This document shows, piece after piece, positions 16,683-25,612 of a stretch of 64,000 bases of DNA. A program made the position numbers and the translations under genes. The stretch lies in the NCBI RefSeq assembly GCF_004137355.1, contig NZ_SDVB01000170.1, forward strand, positions 288,818 through 352,817, written 5' to 3'. The first letter of the stretch is position 1, and the number at the start of each line of letters is the position of its first letter. This stretch comes from Ciceribacter ferrooxidans (lineage in GTDB: Bacteria > Pseudomonadota > Alphaproteobacteria > Rhizobiales > Rhizobiaceae). The notes below the pieces were generated by a model that made no database searches, was not told where the DNA came from, and saw only the letters and a program-made list of their open reading frames with translations.

Positions 16683-17368
16683 AATCCGGCCCAACAGCTT
16701 ACGACACCAAGCTACGAGGCAGCCTTTAGCGGACCGTAAACGCGAACACTCGCGCACTCGTTGTGTCGTTAACGCATTCGCGCACTTCGTGCAACGACAA
16801 TGCTCTGTTAGTGCAAGATATCGACGCGATCGTGGATATCGTGCGGCGAGAACGTGACGGCGGGCTACCCTTTGCGCCCTGCCGGCGTGGGATCGGACGG
16901 AAAACACAAGTGATTCCATCGGGATCGCCGCTTTCCCCGTTTTCCACAGATGAACACACAAGATGTGGTGTTAACCATTTCGACGCAAACCAGCCCTTGA
17001 CGGAATCGGCCGTTTCAAAGTTAATACATTCTTATGTTGCGGCGGCGGCTGGACCGGGATTAACGAGACCGGTTCGTTCCAGAAAAATCGCGATGCGAAG
17101 CGAGGGGGCAGTTCACATGAAGTGGGCGCAACCTGCAGGTATTCGTGCGCGAAATTTTTCGCCAAAGCGCGATGCGGGGACTGGCGGAAATAAACTGTTA
17201 ATACTATATTTAGTGTTTGCAGCCACATTCACCACAAGATACAGGTCGATCATCACGGGAATGATTCACCTGAACAGTATGAAGTGAGACCGGCTGCACG
17301 CGTCGAACCGAGTGGCCGGACGGGATTTGTCGCGCCGTCTGGCGCCGAACAACGAGGGACGAAGGCAG
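16683..17368. other. Divergent intergenic region, protease operon / nrdJ
   Basis: These 686 bp hold no convincing gene. Open frames here show no coding character and no ribosome binding sites. The region is comparatively A/T-rich around 16960-17250. It holds an NrdR-type box at 17201-17216. A TTTTCCACA at 16940-16948 is one base from a DnaA box, which is noted but not claimed as functional. I looked for a cobalamin riboswitch upstream of nrdJ and did not recognise one. Confidence 0.6.
17201..17216 (+). promoter_or_regulatory. NrdR box upstream of nrdJ
   Basis: The 16-mer ATACTATATTTAGTGT has ACTA/TAGT arms around an A/T core. It closely fits the NrdR consensus (ACAC-w-ATATAT-w-GTGT type). 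It is 153 bp upstream of the nrdJ start. NrdR boxes normally come in pairs one to three helical turns apart. The only second candidate, ACCACAAGATACAGGT at 17231-17246, is weak. Repression of nrdJ by NrdR-ATP/dATP is the expected function. Confidence 0.6.
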
Positions 17369-20300
17369 ATGCGCATCGAACGCCGATTTACCAAGCCGGG
17401 TCAGTCGCCCTATGCGGAAATCGAATTCCGCAAGGCGGTGAGTGAAATCAAGAATCCCGACGGCTCGACGGTCTTCCGGGCTGCGGACATCGACGTGCCT
17501 GCGCAGTTCAGCCAGGTGGCGACCGACGTGCTGGCGCAGAAGTATTTCCGCAAGGCCGGCGTGCCGAAGATCGTCAAGAAGGTCGAGGAGAACGACGTTC
17601 CCTCCTTCCTGTGGCGGTCCGTGCCGGATACCGAAGCCCTGAAGGCGCTGCCGGAAAAGGAGCGTTACGGCGCCGAATCCGATGCCCGCCAGGTCTTTGA
17701 CCGTCTCGCCGGCACCTGGGCCTACTGGGGCTGGAAGGGCAAGTATTTTTCGTCGGAAGAAGATGCGCTGACCTTCCGCGACGAACTCGCCTACATGCTC
17801 GCCACCCAGCGCGTCGCGCCGAATTCGCCGCAGTGGTTCAACACCGGCCTGCATTGGGCCTACGGCATCGACGGCCCCGGCCAGGGCCATTTTTACGTCG
17901 ACCCCTTCACCGGCAAGCTCGTCAAGTCAAAGTCGGCCTACGAGCACCCGCAGCCGCATGCCTGCTTCATCCAGTCGGTCGGTGACGATCTCGTCAACGA
18001 AGGCGGCATCATGGATCTCTGGGTGCGCGAAGCGCGCCTCTTCAAGTACGGTTCCGGCACCGGCTCCAACTTCTCCTACCTGCGCGGCGAAGGCGAGAAG
18101 CTTTCGGGCGGCGGCAAGTCCTCCGGTCTCATGAGCTTCCTCAAGATCGGCGACCGGGCTGCGGGCGCGATCAAGTCGGGCGGCACCACGCGGCGCGCCG
18201 CCAAGATGGTCGTCGTCGACATCGATCATCCGGATATCGAGGAGTACATCGACTGGAAGGTAAAGGAAGAGCAGAAGGTCGCCGCCCTCGTCACCGGCTC
18301 GAAGATCGTTGCCCGGCACCTGAAGGCGATCATGAAGGCCTGCGTCAACTGCGAGGCCGACAACGGAGACTGCTTCGATCCCAACAAGAACCCGGCACTC
18401 AAGCGCGAAATCCGCGCCGCCAAGAAGGACCAGGTTCCCGAAAGCTACATCAAGCGGGTCATCCAGTTCGCCCAGCAGGGCTACAAGGACATGGAGTTCA
18501 AGACCTACGACACGGACTGGGATTCGGAAGCCTATCTCACCGTCTCCGGCCAGAACTCCAACAACTCTGTTTCTTTGAAGGACGACTTCCTGCGTGCCGT
18601 GGAGAATGACGGCGAATGGAACCTGACCGCCCGCAAGGACGGCCGCGTCATGAAGACGCTGAAGGCGCGCGACCTGTGGGAGAAGATTTCCTACGCCGCC
18701 TGGGCGTCGGCCGATCCCGGCCTGCACTTCAACACGACGATGAACGACTGGCACACCTGCCCGGCCGCCGGTCCGATCCGCGCGTCGAACCCGTGCTCGG
18801 AATACATGTTCCTCGACGACACGGCCTGCAACCTCGCCTCGCTCAACCTTCTGCAGTTCAAGGACGCGAAGACCGGCAAGATCGCAATCGGCGATTATGA
18901 ACACGCCGTTCGGCTGTGGACCGTCGTCCTCGAAGTCTCGGTGATGATGGCACAGTTCCCGTCGCGCCAGATCGCGGAACTCTCCTACGAATACCGCACG
19001 CTCGGCCTCGGCTACGCCAATATCGGCGGCCTGCTGATGTCCTCGGGCATTCCGTACGACTCCGCCGAAGGCCGCGCCATCTGCGGCGCGCTGACCGCGA
19101 TCATGACCGGCGTCTCCTACGCGACCTCCGCCGAAATCGCCTCGGAACTCGGCCCCTTCCCGGGCTACCAGCCGAACCGCGACCAGATGTTGCGCGTCAT
19201 CCGCAACCATCGCCGCGCCGCCCATGGTCTTTCGGAAGGCTATGAGGGCCTGTCGGTCAACCCGGTTGCGCTGATCCACGCCGATTGCTCCGACCCGGCG
19301 CTCATCGCCCACGCGACCGCCGCCTGGGACAAGGCGCTGGAACTCGGCGAGAAGCACGGTTACCGCAACGCCCAGGTCTCGGTCATCGCGCCGACCGGCA
19401 CGATCGGCCTCGTGATGGATTGCGACACCACCGGCATCGAGCCCGACTTCGCGCTGGTGAAGTTCAAGAAGCTCGCCGGCGGCGGCTATTTCAAGATCAT
19501 CAACCGTGCCGTTCCGGAAGCGCTGCGCACGCTCGGCTACTCCGAAAGCCAGATCGCCGAAATCGAGGCCTATGCGGTCGGCCACGGCAACCTCAACCAG
19601 GCACCGGGCATCAACCCCGGCACGCTCAAGGCCAAGGGCTTTACGGACGAGAAGGTCGCCGCCGTCAACGGCGCGCTGAAGAGCGCCTTCGACATCAAGT
19701 TCGCCTTCAACCAGTGGACGCTCGGCGCCGACTTCCTGAAGGAGACGCTGAAGGTCACCGACGAACAGCTGTCCGACATGAGCTTCAACCTCCTGGAGCA
19801 TGTCGGTTTCTCGAAGAAGGACGTCGAAGCGGCCAACATCCACATCTGCGGTGCGATGACGCTGGAAGGCGCCCCCTTCCTCAAGGCCGAGCACCTGCCG
19901 GTCTTCGATTGCGCCAACCCGTGCGGCAAGATCGGCAAGCGCTACCTCTCGGTCGAAAGCCATATCCGCATGATGGCGGCCGCCCAGCCGTTCATTTCGG
20001 GGGCGATCTCCAAGACGATCAACATGCCGAACGACGCAACCGTCGAGGATTGCGGCAGCGCCTACATGCTCTCCTGGAAGCTCGCGCTGAAGGCGAACGC
20101 GCTCTATCGCGACGGCTCCAAGCTCTCGCAGCCGCTCAACTCGGCGCTGGTCGAGGACGAGGAAGACGAGGACGCCATCGAGGATCTCATCCAGCAGCCG
20201 GCCGCCGCCCAGGCGGTGACGGTCACGGAGAAGATCATCGAGCGGGTCATCGAGCGCGTCACCCGCGAACGCGAGAAACTGCCGAACCGTCGCCAGGGCT

Positions 20301-21184
20301 ATACCCAGAAGGCAACCGTCGGCGGCCACAAGGTGTACCTGCGCACCGGCGAATTCGGTGACGGCCGCATCGGCGAGATCTTCATCGACATGCACAAGGA
20401 AGGTGCTGCCTTCCGTGCGATGATGAACAACTTCGCCATCGCCATCTCGCTCGGCCTGCAATACGGCGTGCCGCTCGAGGAATATGTGGAGGCCTTCACC
20501 TTCACCAAGTTCGAGCCGGCCGGCATGGTCATCGGCAATGATGCGATCAAGAACGCGACGTCGATCCTCGACTACGTGTTCCGCGAACTCGCCGTCTCCT
20601 ATCTCGGCCGCCACGATCTCGCCCATGTCGACACGTCGGACTTCTCCAACACCGCGCTCGGCAAGGGCATCAAGGAGGGCAAGACCAACCTCGTCTCCAC
20701 CGGCTGGACCCGCGGCTACAAGCCGACGCTGGTCGGCGGCACGGGCGTCGACCGGTCGCTCTCCGAACCGAAGGGTGCCTCGACCGCGGCTCCCGCCAAG
20801 GCATCCGCCGGCGGCAACGTGACGGCCTTTGCCGGCTCCGCCGCCCGCAAGCTCGACACGACGGTTGCGATCTCCACCTCCGAGATCGTCTCCTTCAAGC
20901 GGGACTACGAGGAACGCGCCGCCGAACTCGCCGAGGAGATCGAGGCCGAGACGGTGACCGACGAGGTGGGCCAGGAAAAGACCGCCCTCTTCTCCGACAA
21001 GGCCGCCGCCGACGCGGCATCGGCCAAGGCGGAAGCGAAGAAGGTCGAGGCCGAGCGCCGCATGCGCTCGATCGCCCAGGGCTACACCGGCAACATGTGC
21101 TCGGAGTGCCAGAACTTCACCATGGTGCGCAACGGCACGTGCGAGAAGTGCGACACGTGCGGGGCGACCAGCGGGTGCTCTTGA
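17369..21184 (+). CDS. nrdJ: Adenosylcobalamin-dependent (class II) ribonucleoside-diphosphate reductase
   Basis: A 1271-residue class II ribonucleotide reductase, which makes deoxyribonucleotides using coenzyme B12 and needs no oxygen. The catalytic barrel includes [35 protein letters not shown] and [21 protein letters not shown]-terminal extension ends in a cysteine-rich zinc-ribbon-like tail ([21 protein letters not shown]) that carries the redox-active thiols. The size matches rhizobial NrdJ. I chose the ATG at 17369 after GGGACGAAGG; the longer frame from 17312 lacks homology. No class I nrdAB is present here, so dNTP synthesis may depend on B12, as in Sinorhizobium. An NrdR box precedes it and a terminator follows. 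Confidence 0.96.
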   Translation: MRIERRFTKPGQSPYAEIEFRKAVSEIKNPDGSTVFRAADIDVPAQFSQVATDVLAQKYFRKAGVPKIVKKVEENDVPSFLWRSVPDTEALKALPEKERYGAESDARQVFDRLAGTWAYWGWKGKYFSSEEDALTFRDELAYMLATQRVAPNSPQWFNTGLHWAYGIDGPGQGHFYVDPFTGKLVKSKSAYEHPQPHACFIQSVGDDLVNEGGIMDLWVREARLFKYGSGTGSNFSYLRGEGEKLSGGGKSSGLMSFLKIGDRAAGAIKSGGTTRRAAKMVVVDIDHPDIEEYIDWKVKEEQKVAALVTGSKIVARHLKAIMKACVNCEADNGDCFDPNKNPALKREIRAAKKDQVPESYIKRVIQFAQQGYKDMEFKTYDTDWDSEAYLTVSGQNSNNSVSLKDDFLRAVENDGEWNLTARKDGRVMKTLKARDLWEKISYAAWASADPGLHFNTTMNDWHTCPAAGPIRASNPCSEYMFLDDTACNLASLNLLQFKDAKTGKIAIGDYEHAVRLWTVVLEVSVMMAQFPSRQIAELSYEYRTLGLGYANIGGLLMSSGIPYDSAEGRAICGALTAIMTGVSYATSAEIASELGPFPGYQPNRDQMLRVIRNHRRAAHGLSEGYEGLSVNPVALIHADCSDPALIAHATAAWDKALELGEKHGYRNAQVSVIAPTGTIGLVMDCDTTGIEPDFALVKFKKLAGGGYFKIINRAVPEALRTLGYSESQIAEIEAYAVGHGNLNQAPGINPGTLKAKGFTDEKVAAVNGALKSAFDIKFAFNQWTLGADFLKETLKVTDEQLSDMSFNLLEHVGFSKKDVEAANIHICGAMTLEGAPFLKAEHLPVFDCANPCGKIGKRYLSVESHIRMMAAAQPFISGAISKTINMPNDATVEDCGSAYMLSWKLALKANALYRDGSKLSQPLNSALVEDEEDEDAIEDLIQQPAAAQAVTVTEKIIERVIERVTREREKLPNRRQGYTQKATVGGHKVYLRTGEFGDGRIGEIFIDMHKEGAAFRAMMNNFAIAISLGLQYGVPLEEYVEAFTFTKFEPAGMVIGNDAIKNATSILDYVFRELAVSYLGRHDLAHVDTSDFSNTALGKGIKEGKTNLVSTGWTRGYKPTLVGGTGVDRSLSEPKGASTAAPAKASAGGNVTAFAGSAARKLDTTVAISTSEIVSFKRDYEERAAELAEEIEAETVTDEVGQEKTALFSDKAAADAASAKAEAKKVEAERRMRSIAQGYTGNMCSECQNFTMVRNGTCEKCDTCGATSGCS

Positions 21185-21246
21185 ACTAATCTCGGGGAGA
21201 GGACGACCAATCCGGGTCAGTTCCCTCTCACGGGCTTCCAATCTGC

Positions 21247-21280
21247 AAGCCGTGGTGATTAAGTTCATCACGGCTTTTTT
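21247..21280 (+). terminator. Intrinsic terminator of nrdJ
   Basis: A 12-bp stem (AAGCCGTGGTGA / TCATCACGGCTT with one G-T pair) has a 6-nt loop at 21247-21276. The arm runs directly into TTTTTT. Confidence 0.93.
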
Positions 21281-21326
21281 CGTTTGCTGACACACACCCA
21301 GTCAGCCTTTTCATCAGGTTTAACAA

Positions 21327-22283
21327 GTGCAGATATTTTCTTCCTATCGGAGACGACATCCGGTTTGGGCCGCCGCCATCAGCTTCTTTCTGTCCCCTGA
21401 ACTGGGCATGTTCTATCTCGGCAGAGGCCGGATGGGGATCGCGTACCTTGTCGCCGGCATTGCCGTAACCTATGCCGTGCCAGCTGCGCTGCATCTGCAG
21501 GCCATAAGCTACCCCAGCTGGATGGCGATCCTGATGGGCCTAGCTTTCCGTCTCGCGGGTGGCATCCATGCCTACATCGCGGCGTCGAACCACGTGCCGC
21601 GGGATCGCTATCCGTGGTTCGCAAAGCTCCACAACTGGATTCTCGTCTTCTTCCTCGTGCCGCTTCTTACAGCACTGATCATCCGAAACTTCCTGGTTCA
21701 GCCGTTCAATATCCCCTCCGGTTCAATGATGCCGACCCTCCAGGTCGGGGACTTTCTGTTCTCCGAAAAACTGACCTACGGGATCAGCAGGTATTCACTG
21801 ATGTTCGGCATGGGCCCGAGCCATCGGCTCGGGGGACGGCCGCCCAAACGAGGTGAAGTCGTTGTCTTCGCCTTTCCCGCGGAGCCGACGGTCGACTATG
21901 TCAGTCGCGTGATCGGCCAACCCGGAGATCGTATCCAGATGCGGGACGGCAGACTCTTCATCAACGGCGTGATGGTCGAGAGACAACCCCTCATCACAAC
22001 GGACATCCCGCATGAGGCCGGCGTAACCCTCTACATGGAACATCTCCCCGGAGGCGTTGTGCACCCCATCATAGAGATGCTCGACGACACTTCACGGGGT
22101 GACAACACCCGCGAATTTCTGGTGCCCGACGATCACTATTTCATGATGGGCGACAACCGGGACAACAGTCGGGACAGCCGGTTTGATGTCGGATTCGTGC
22201 CCAATGAGAACATCGCCTCACGGCCATGGCTCATATATTTCAATTCCGAAGTGGCCGGGAGGTCCTGGCTCAGAGTCCAATAG
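21327..22283 (+). CDS. Signal peptidase I-like protein lacking the catalytic lysine
   Basis: A 318-residue membrane protein. Residues about 1-90 hold three to four hydrophobic segments, including the TM2-like SPELGMFYLGRGRMG. A further anchor spans about 102-120, then an S26A peptidase domain. The nucleophile box is intact (NIPSGSMMPTLQVGD, Ser133), as is box E (MMGDNRDNSRDSRF). The box D motif that normally reads YIKR reads DYVSRVIGQPGD: the general-base lysine (Lys145 in E. coli LepB) is Ser193, encoded by AGT at 21903-21905. By analogy the protein should be inactive or use another base. The start is a GTG with a weak ribosome binding site. It is probably a paralogue, with the housekeeping lepB elsewhere. 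Confidence 0.85.
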   Translation: MQIFSSYRRRHPVWAAAISFFLSPELGMFYLGRGRMGIAYLVAGIAVTYAVPAALHLQAISYPSWMAILMGLAFRLAGGIHAYIAASNHVPRDRYPWFAKLHNWILVFFLVPLLTALIIRNFLVQPFNIPSGSMMPTLQVGDFLFSEKLTYGISRYSLMFGMGPSHRLGGRPPKRGEVVVFAFPAEPTVDYVSRVIGQPGDRIQMRDGRLFINGVMVERQPLITTDIPHEAGVTLYMEHLPGGVVHPIIEMLDDTSRGDNTREFLVPDDHYFMMGDNRDNSRDSRFDVGFVPNENIASRPWLIYFNSEVAGRSWLRVQ

Positions 22284-22467
22284 CCGTCTCGGTCTATCGC
22301 GCCCTTGGAGGCGGCGAAGGCACTGCAGTTTGATGAGAACCACGCCGGTCCACACGACGCCCTCCTCTCCTTCTGCGGGAGATGTTACAAAATCGCGGTC
22401 TTAGCGCAGCTAAAATGCTGAAATTGCTTCCTCTCCCACAAGGGGCGAGGAGACGTCCGCAAGCGCC

Positions 22468-22674
22468 TTACTCCCCGGTGTTCAGCAATTCCGCCCGAAT
22501 GGCAAGGCACACACCGTCGAGATTGTCGGTTACCTCCTCGTTCCAGAAGCCACGAATGCGGACGCCGTCATTCCGGAAAACTCGGTCCCGAACCGCATCG
22601 CCGGCACTCTCGGCATGCTGCCCCCCGTCGACCTCCACGATCAGCCTCACCTCGAAGCAGCCCGCAATCAGCCG
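22468..22674 (-). pseudogene. DUF559 endonuclease-like gene, C-terminal remnant
   Basis: The frame reads RLIAGCFEVRLIVEVDGGQH, then DRVFRNDGVRIRGFWNEEV. This is the C-terminal half of a DUF559 (Vsr/restriction-endonuclease-like) protein. The family usually has about 110-130 residues with a conserved region around FRRQHPIGPYIVDFVC; that part is missing. Homology begins right at the stop codon of the upstream epoxide-hydrolase-like gene (stop 22679-22681), so no space remains for the N-terminus. It looks like a decayed or rearranged copy. A short product starting at a GTG (22650) is possible but unlikely to fold. Confidence 0.65.
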
Positions 22675-22678
22675 TCGC

Positions 22679-23545
22679 TTACCGCTCGTCCCGGCTGCGC
22701 CGGATAAAGTCCAGCATCAGCAACGCGGCCGCGGCCGCGTGGGTTTCGAGCAGGAAGTGGCCGGCGTCGAAGATGTGGGCTTCCATTCTCGGCAGAGCCC
22801 TCATCCAGGACAGGACTTCGGCGATGTCGAAGAAGGCGTCGTACCGTCCCCAGAGCAGCAGCGCTGGCGGCTGCCGGTGTGCGAGATAGTCGGCGATGGC
22901 ATCGAAGGACGCGACGTAACGGCCATAGTCGGCGACGAGCGCGCGCTGCGTCTCCATCCGGCCGGGCAGGCACATCACCCGCCAGTCCTCCTCCCAGCTT
23001 TCCGCCGGGATCCGCGCGGCGATCTCAGGCGGCAGGTCGGCGATGTACTGGTTGCGCGTACCCCCGAAGGTCAGGTGCGCGGTCGCAGCCGCCTCGTTCT
23101 CCGGGCTCGGGTCCTGCCAGAAGGCCTGCGTCGCGGCCCATCCGGCTCCCTGCCCCGTCTTGTGTGCATTGGCATTCTGGATGACGAAGCCGAGGACCTT
23201 TTCCGGTTCCTGCATGGCGATGTGAAAGCCGACCGGCGCGCCGAAATCGTGAAGGTAGATATAGCGCGGTCCTGTCCCGAGCCGCTCCAGCAGTTCCGAA
23301 ACCACCGCGCCGAAGGCGGAGAACGAGGGCGCCGGCAGGACGTCGGACTGGCCGAAACCCGGCAGGTCGGGCGCGATGACGTAGGCGACCTTCGACAGAG
23401 GTTCGATAATGTCACGGAATGTCCGCGCGGAACTCGGAAATCCGTGCAGCAGCAGCACGGCGCGTCCGGATGGATCACCCGCGGTAACAAAGGGCAAGTC
23501 CGTTCCGCCGGACAGGCGAAGTCGTTGCCGGGCAGCCGGGCGCAT
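22679..23545 (-). CDS. Alpha/beta hydrolase, epoxide hydrolase/haloalkane dehalogenase type
   Basis: A 288-residue alpha/beta hydrolase. The oxyanion motif HGFP is at residues 34-37. The nucleophile elbow is YLHDFGAPVG with aspartate (Asp100) rather than serine, which places it with epoxide hydrolases and haloalkane dehalogenases. The HGxP motif favours an epoxide-hydrolase-like enzyme. The acid/histidine part is near WGRYDAFFD and DAGHFLLE (catalytic His). The physiological substrate is unknown. The ATG at 23545 follows GGGAGGAGA. The downstream DUF559 fragment abuts its stop. Confidence 0.85.
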   Translation of the reverse strand: MRPAARQRLRLSGGTDLPFVTAGDPSGRAVLLLHGFPSSARTFRDIIEPLSKVAYVIAPDLPGFGQSDVLPAPSFSAFGAVVSELLERLGTGPRYIYLHDFGAPVGFHIAMQEPEKVLGFVIQNANAHKTGQGAGWAATQAFWQDPSPENEAAATAHLTFGGTRNQYIADLPPEIAARIPAESWEEDWRVMCLPGRMETQRALVADYGRYVASFDAIADYLAHRQPPALLLWGRYDAFFDIAEVLSWMRALPRMEAHIFDAGHFLLETHAAAAALLMLDFIRRSRDER

Positions 23546-23867
23546 GGGCAGTCTCCTCCCGATGTCTGTTACCGTCAGAATGTCGAAACGGCCGCAACGT
23601 TCCCGCCCGCCGCCTTCCCGGCGGCAGAGCGGGAGCGCGGCGAACTGTGCGGGATACCCCAATTTTTGGGGAGGACGGCGACTGCAAGCGTTTTGGCCGG
23701 AGGACCCGTTGCTTTGCACCCAAATTCTTCATGTCATATTAATGTTCGTATCCTTCCTTTTGATCCATGAGGAGCGCCGCGGCTGAAGTTTGCAAGGCCC
23801 CCGGAAGAGGGGCAGACATCCCGGCACTGTAACGAAGAAGGTGGGAAACACGACAATGGAGGTTCCG

Positions 23868-24428
23868 ATGAAACACTTTGCGCGCATTGCGGTCTGCACC
23901 GCCGCGCTGGCCGTCGCGTTCACGATGCCGTCCGCGGGCGGCTTCGGCTTCGTCGACCAGGCACTTGCCGGCAACGGAAACGGCGGCGGTCATGGCGGAG
24001 GCAACGGGGGTGGAAACGGCGGCGGCCACGGTGGCGGCAACGGTGGTGGCCACAGCGGCGAGAACGGCGGTGGCCGTGGCAACGGTCATGCCTCCGACAA
24101 GTCGCGGAACGGCAATGCCTATGGCAAACTCGGCAACAGGCCGACGAAGGTGAAGGGAACGGAGACCGAAACGATCGGCGCGGACGAACTCGGCCCGCTC
24201 AACGCCGCCCACGCCTCACCGGTCGCGCGCATGTTCGCCTCGCCGAATTCGGCCGTCGGCAAGGTCGCCACCTACCAGGAAGCCCGCGCCGCAGCCCTCG
24301 GACTTGCCGATCCGACCGCCCAGACGGCCGCCCTCGACGCCGCCGTCGATGAGCTGGAAGCAGGCTTCGGCCTGACGCTGACCACCGCCCAGATCGATGA
24401 GCTGAACGCCATTCTCGATTCGCGCTGA
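23868..24428 (+). CDS. Exported Gly/His/Asn-rich low-complexity protein
   Basis: The 186-residue protein starts with a Sec signal peptide (MKHFARIAVCTAALAVAFTM, ending near QALA). About 45 residues of low-complexity repeat follow, built from GNGGGHGGG-type units rich in Gly, Asn and His. A basic linker with KSRNGNAYGKLGNRP comes next, then a conserved-looking C-terminal helical part (PVARMFASPNSAVGKVATYQ, then LGLADPTAQTAALDAAVDEL). The histidine content could bind metal ions. I do not recognise a functional family. The ATG at 23868 is preceded at ideal spacing by GGAGG; an in-frame ATG at 23856 is less likely. Confidence 0.7.
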   Translation: MKHFARIAVCTAALAVAFTMPSAGGFGFVDQALAGNGNGGGHGGGNGGGNGGGHGGGNGGGHSGENGGGRGNGHASDKSRNGNAYGKLGNRPTKVKGTETETIGADELGPLNAAHASPVARMFASPNSAVGKVATYQEARAAALGLADPTAQTAALDAAVDELEAGFGLTLTTAQIDELNAILDSR

Positions 24429-24582
24429 GCCCGGCGCTCTCGCCCTCTCCCCCAAACAGGAGAGGGCCGTCGCGCCCGGCCGGACAAAGGCGCAACCGAT
24501 TGCGGCGGATGCCGCACGCGGCCTTGCAACCTCCGCACGAATCGCGGGAACATCGGGCACCGTTCCCCGGCAGAGCCCGCCA

Positions 24583-25059
24583 ATGCCTCTCTCCTTCGAC
24601 ATCCGCATGAAAGACGTCGATCTCGCGCGCATGGACGTCTGCGAGAGCGAGCACTGGCTGACGCGCCTTCATTTCAACCAGAGCTATCTCGGGCGCTGCC
24701 TCGTCATCGCAAAGCGCGTCTCGGATACCTCGCTCGCGACCTGCACCGACGATGAGTACGGCGATCTTCGGCATGTCCTGCAGCGCTATGAGCGTGTCGT
24801 CGGGGCGGCGTTCCGGCCGGCACGCTTCAATCATACGCAGCTCGGCAACGAATGGCCGCAACTTCATGTGCATGCCATCCCGCGCTACGACACGCCGCGG
24901 CAGTGGAAACACTACGTCATCGCCGATACCCGCTACCACCAGAACCCCTCGCCCAAGCCCCCGCCGCCGGTGCCGCTCGAGGAGGCCTATGCGATCGCCG
25001 CCCATCTGCGGGCGCTGTTTGCCGCGGACGGTGACACCGGTCGGCCGTCGCCCCCTTGA
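24583..25059 (+). CDS. HIT-domain protein
   Basis: The 158-residue protein has the histidine-triad signature in degenerate form: FNHTQLGNEWPQLHVHAIPR, with HVH where the family has HxHxH. HIT proteins are nucleotide hydrolases or transferases acting on AMP-linked substrates. Upstream residues (MDVCESEHWLTRLHFNQSYL) fit rhizobial HIT proteins. The first histidine is replaced by Gln in QLHVH, a substitution seen in some sub-families. It is not obviously linked to the copper cluster that follows 34 bp later. Confidence 0.8.
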   Translation: MPLSFDIRMKDVDLARMDVCESEHWLTRLHFNQSYLGRCLVIAKRVSDTSLATCTDDEYGDLRHVLQRYERVVGAAFRPARFNHTQLGNEWPQLHVHAIPRYDTPRQWKHYVIADTRYHQNPSPKPPPPVPLEEAYAIAAHLRALFAADGDTGRPSPP

Positions 25060-25092
25060 GAATGCCGCAAATGCGTCCTAGATGAAGCGAGA

Positions 25093-25515
25093 GTGACGGA
25101 GGCGGCGCGTTCGATCCCGATGCATCGTCCTTCGCGGAGACATGGCCTGATGCGGCAATTGCGCGATTTCGGGAGACTTGCTTGGTTGGTGCTGGTCGTC
25201 GTGGCCGCGCTCGCCTTTGCCGGTGCGCCCGGAGCCAGCGCGCACCAGAAGAACTGCGGCAGCGTCGTGACTGTCACGGCCGACGGCGCCCATCATCAGC
25301 ACCACCATACAAAATCCGGTGACAGCACGGCTACTAAAGCGGCAGCGGTTCCCTGCTGCACGATCGCCTGCCCGCTCTGCGTTTCGGCAGCCGGTCCCGC
25401 CGCGGCCGCTCCCCATGCGGTCGCCTTCCTTCATCTTCGCTATCCCGAACGCCAGTTCGGCCTTTCCGGCAGCGAGCCGCCGCCGGATTTCGAACCGCCA
25501 CGACCCCTCGCCTGA
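25093..25515 (+). CDS. His/Cys-rich exported protein at the head of the copper cluster
   Basis: The 140-residue protein has one hydrophobic export segment (WLVLVVVAALAFAGAPGASA). A short mature part is rich in His and Cys (GAHHQHHHTKSG, VPCCTIACPLCVSAAG). The composition and position before a multicopper oxidase and a copper ATPase suggest periplasmic copper binding, resembling small DUF2946/CopL-like proteins. I cannot assign a family with certainty. The start is uncertain: a GTG at 25093 or ATGs at 25120 and 25150 are in frame, and 25150 has GGAG at workable spacing. Confidence 0.6.
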   Translation: MTEAARSIPMHRPSRRHGLMRQLRDFGRLAWLVLVVVAALAFAGAPGASAHQKNCGSVVTVTADGAHHQHHHTKSGDSTATKAAAVPCCTIACPLCVSAAGPAAAAPHAVAFLHLRYPERQFGLSGSEPPPDFEPPRPLA

Positions 25516-25612
25516 TCGATCCGCCGGCCGCGTTCCAGCGGCGGCATGTCCCCACATGCATGGATGAAACTGCTGTCGGCCGAAGCCGACACACCGATCA
25601 GGAGAAAAGATC

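Noticed and set aside
17020-17216. CtrA-like sites (TTAA-N7-TTAT at about 17022 and TTAA-N7-TTTA at about 17199)
   Set aside because: Each deviates by one base from TTAA-N7-TTAA. In A/T-rich promoter sequence this is expected by chance, and the second overlaps the NrdR box.
16763-17287. A possible gene in the nrdJ upstream region
   Set aside because: There is no ribosome binding site and no domain, it crosses the NrdR box, and codon usage does not look coding.
16683-17368. Cobalamin riboswitch before the B12-dependent nrdJ
   Set aside because: I could not find the B12-box or the expected conserved core by eye. A covariance-model search would decide.
17927-21295. A 1122-codon open frame antisense to nrdJ
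   Set aside because: It mirrors the strong third-position GC bias of nrdJ. Its translation is repetitive in Arg/Asp/Gly/Val without any family signature, and nrdJ itself is certain.
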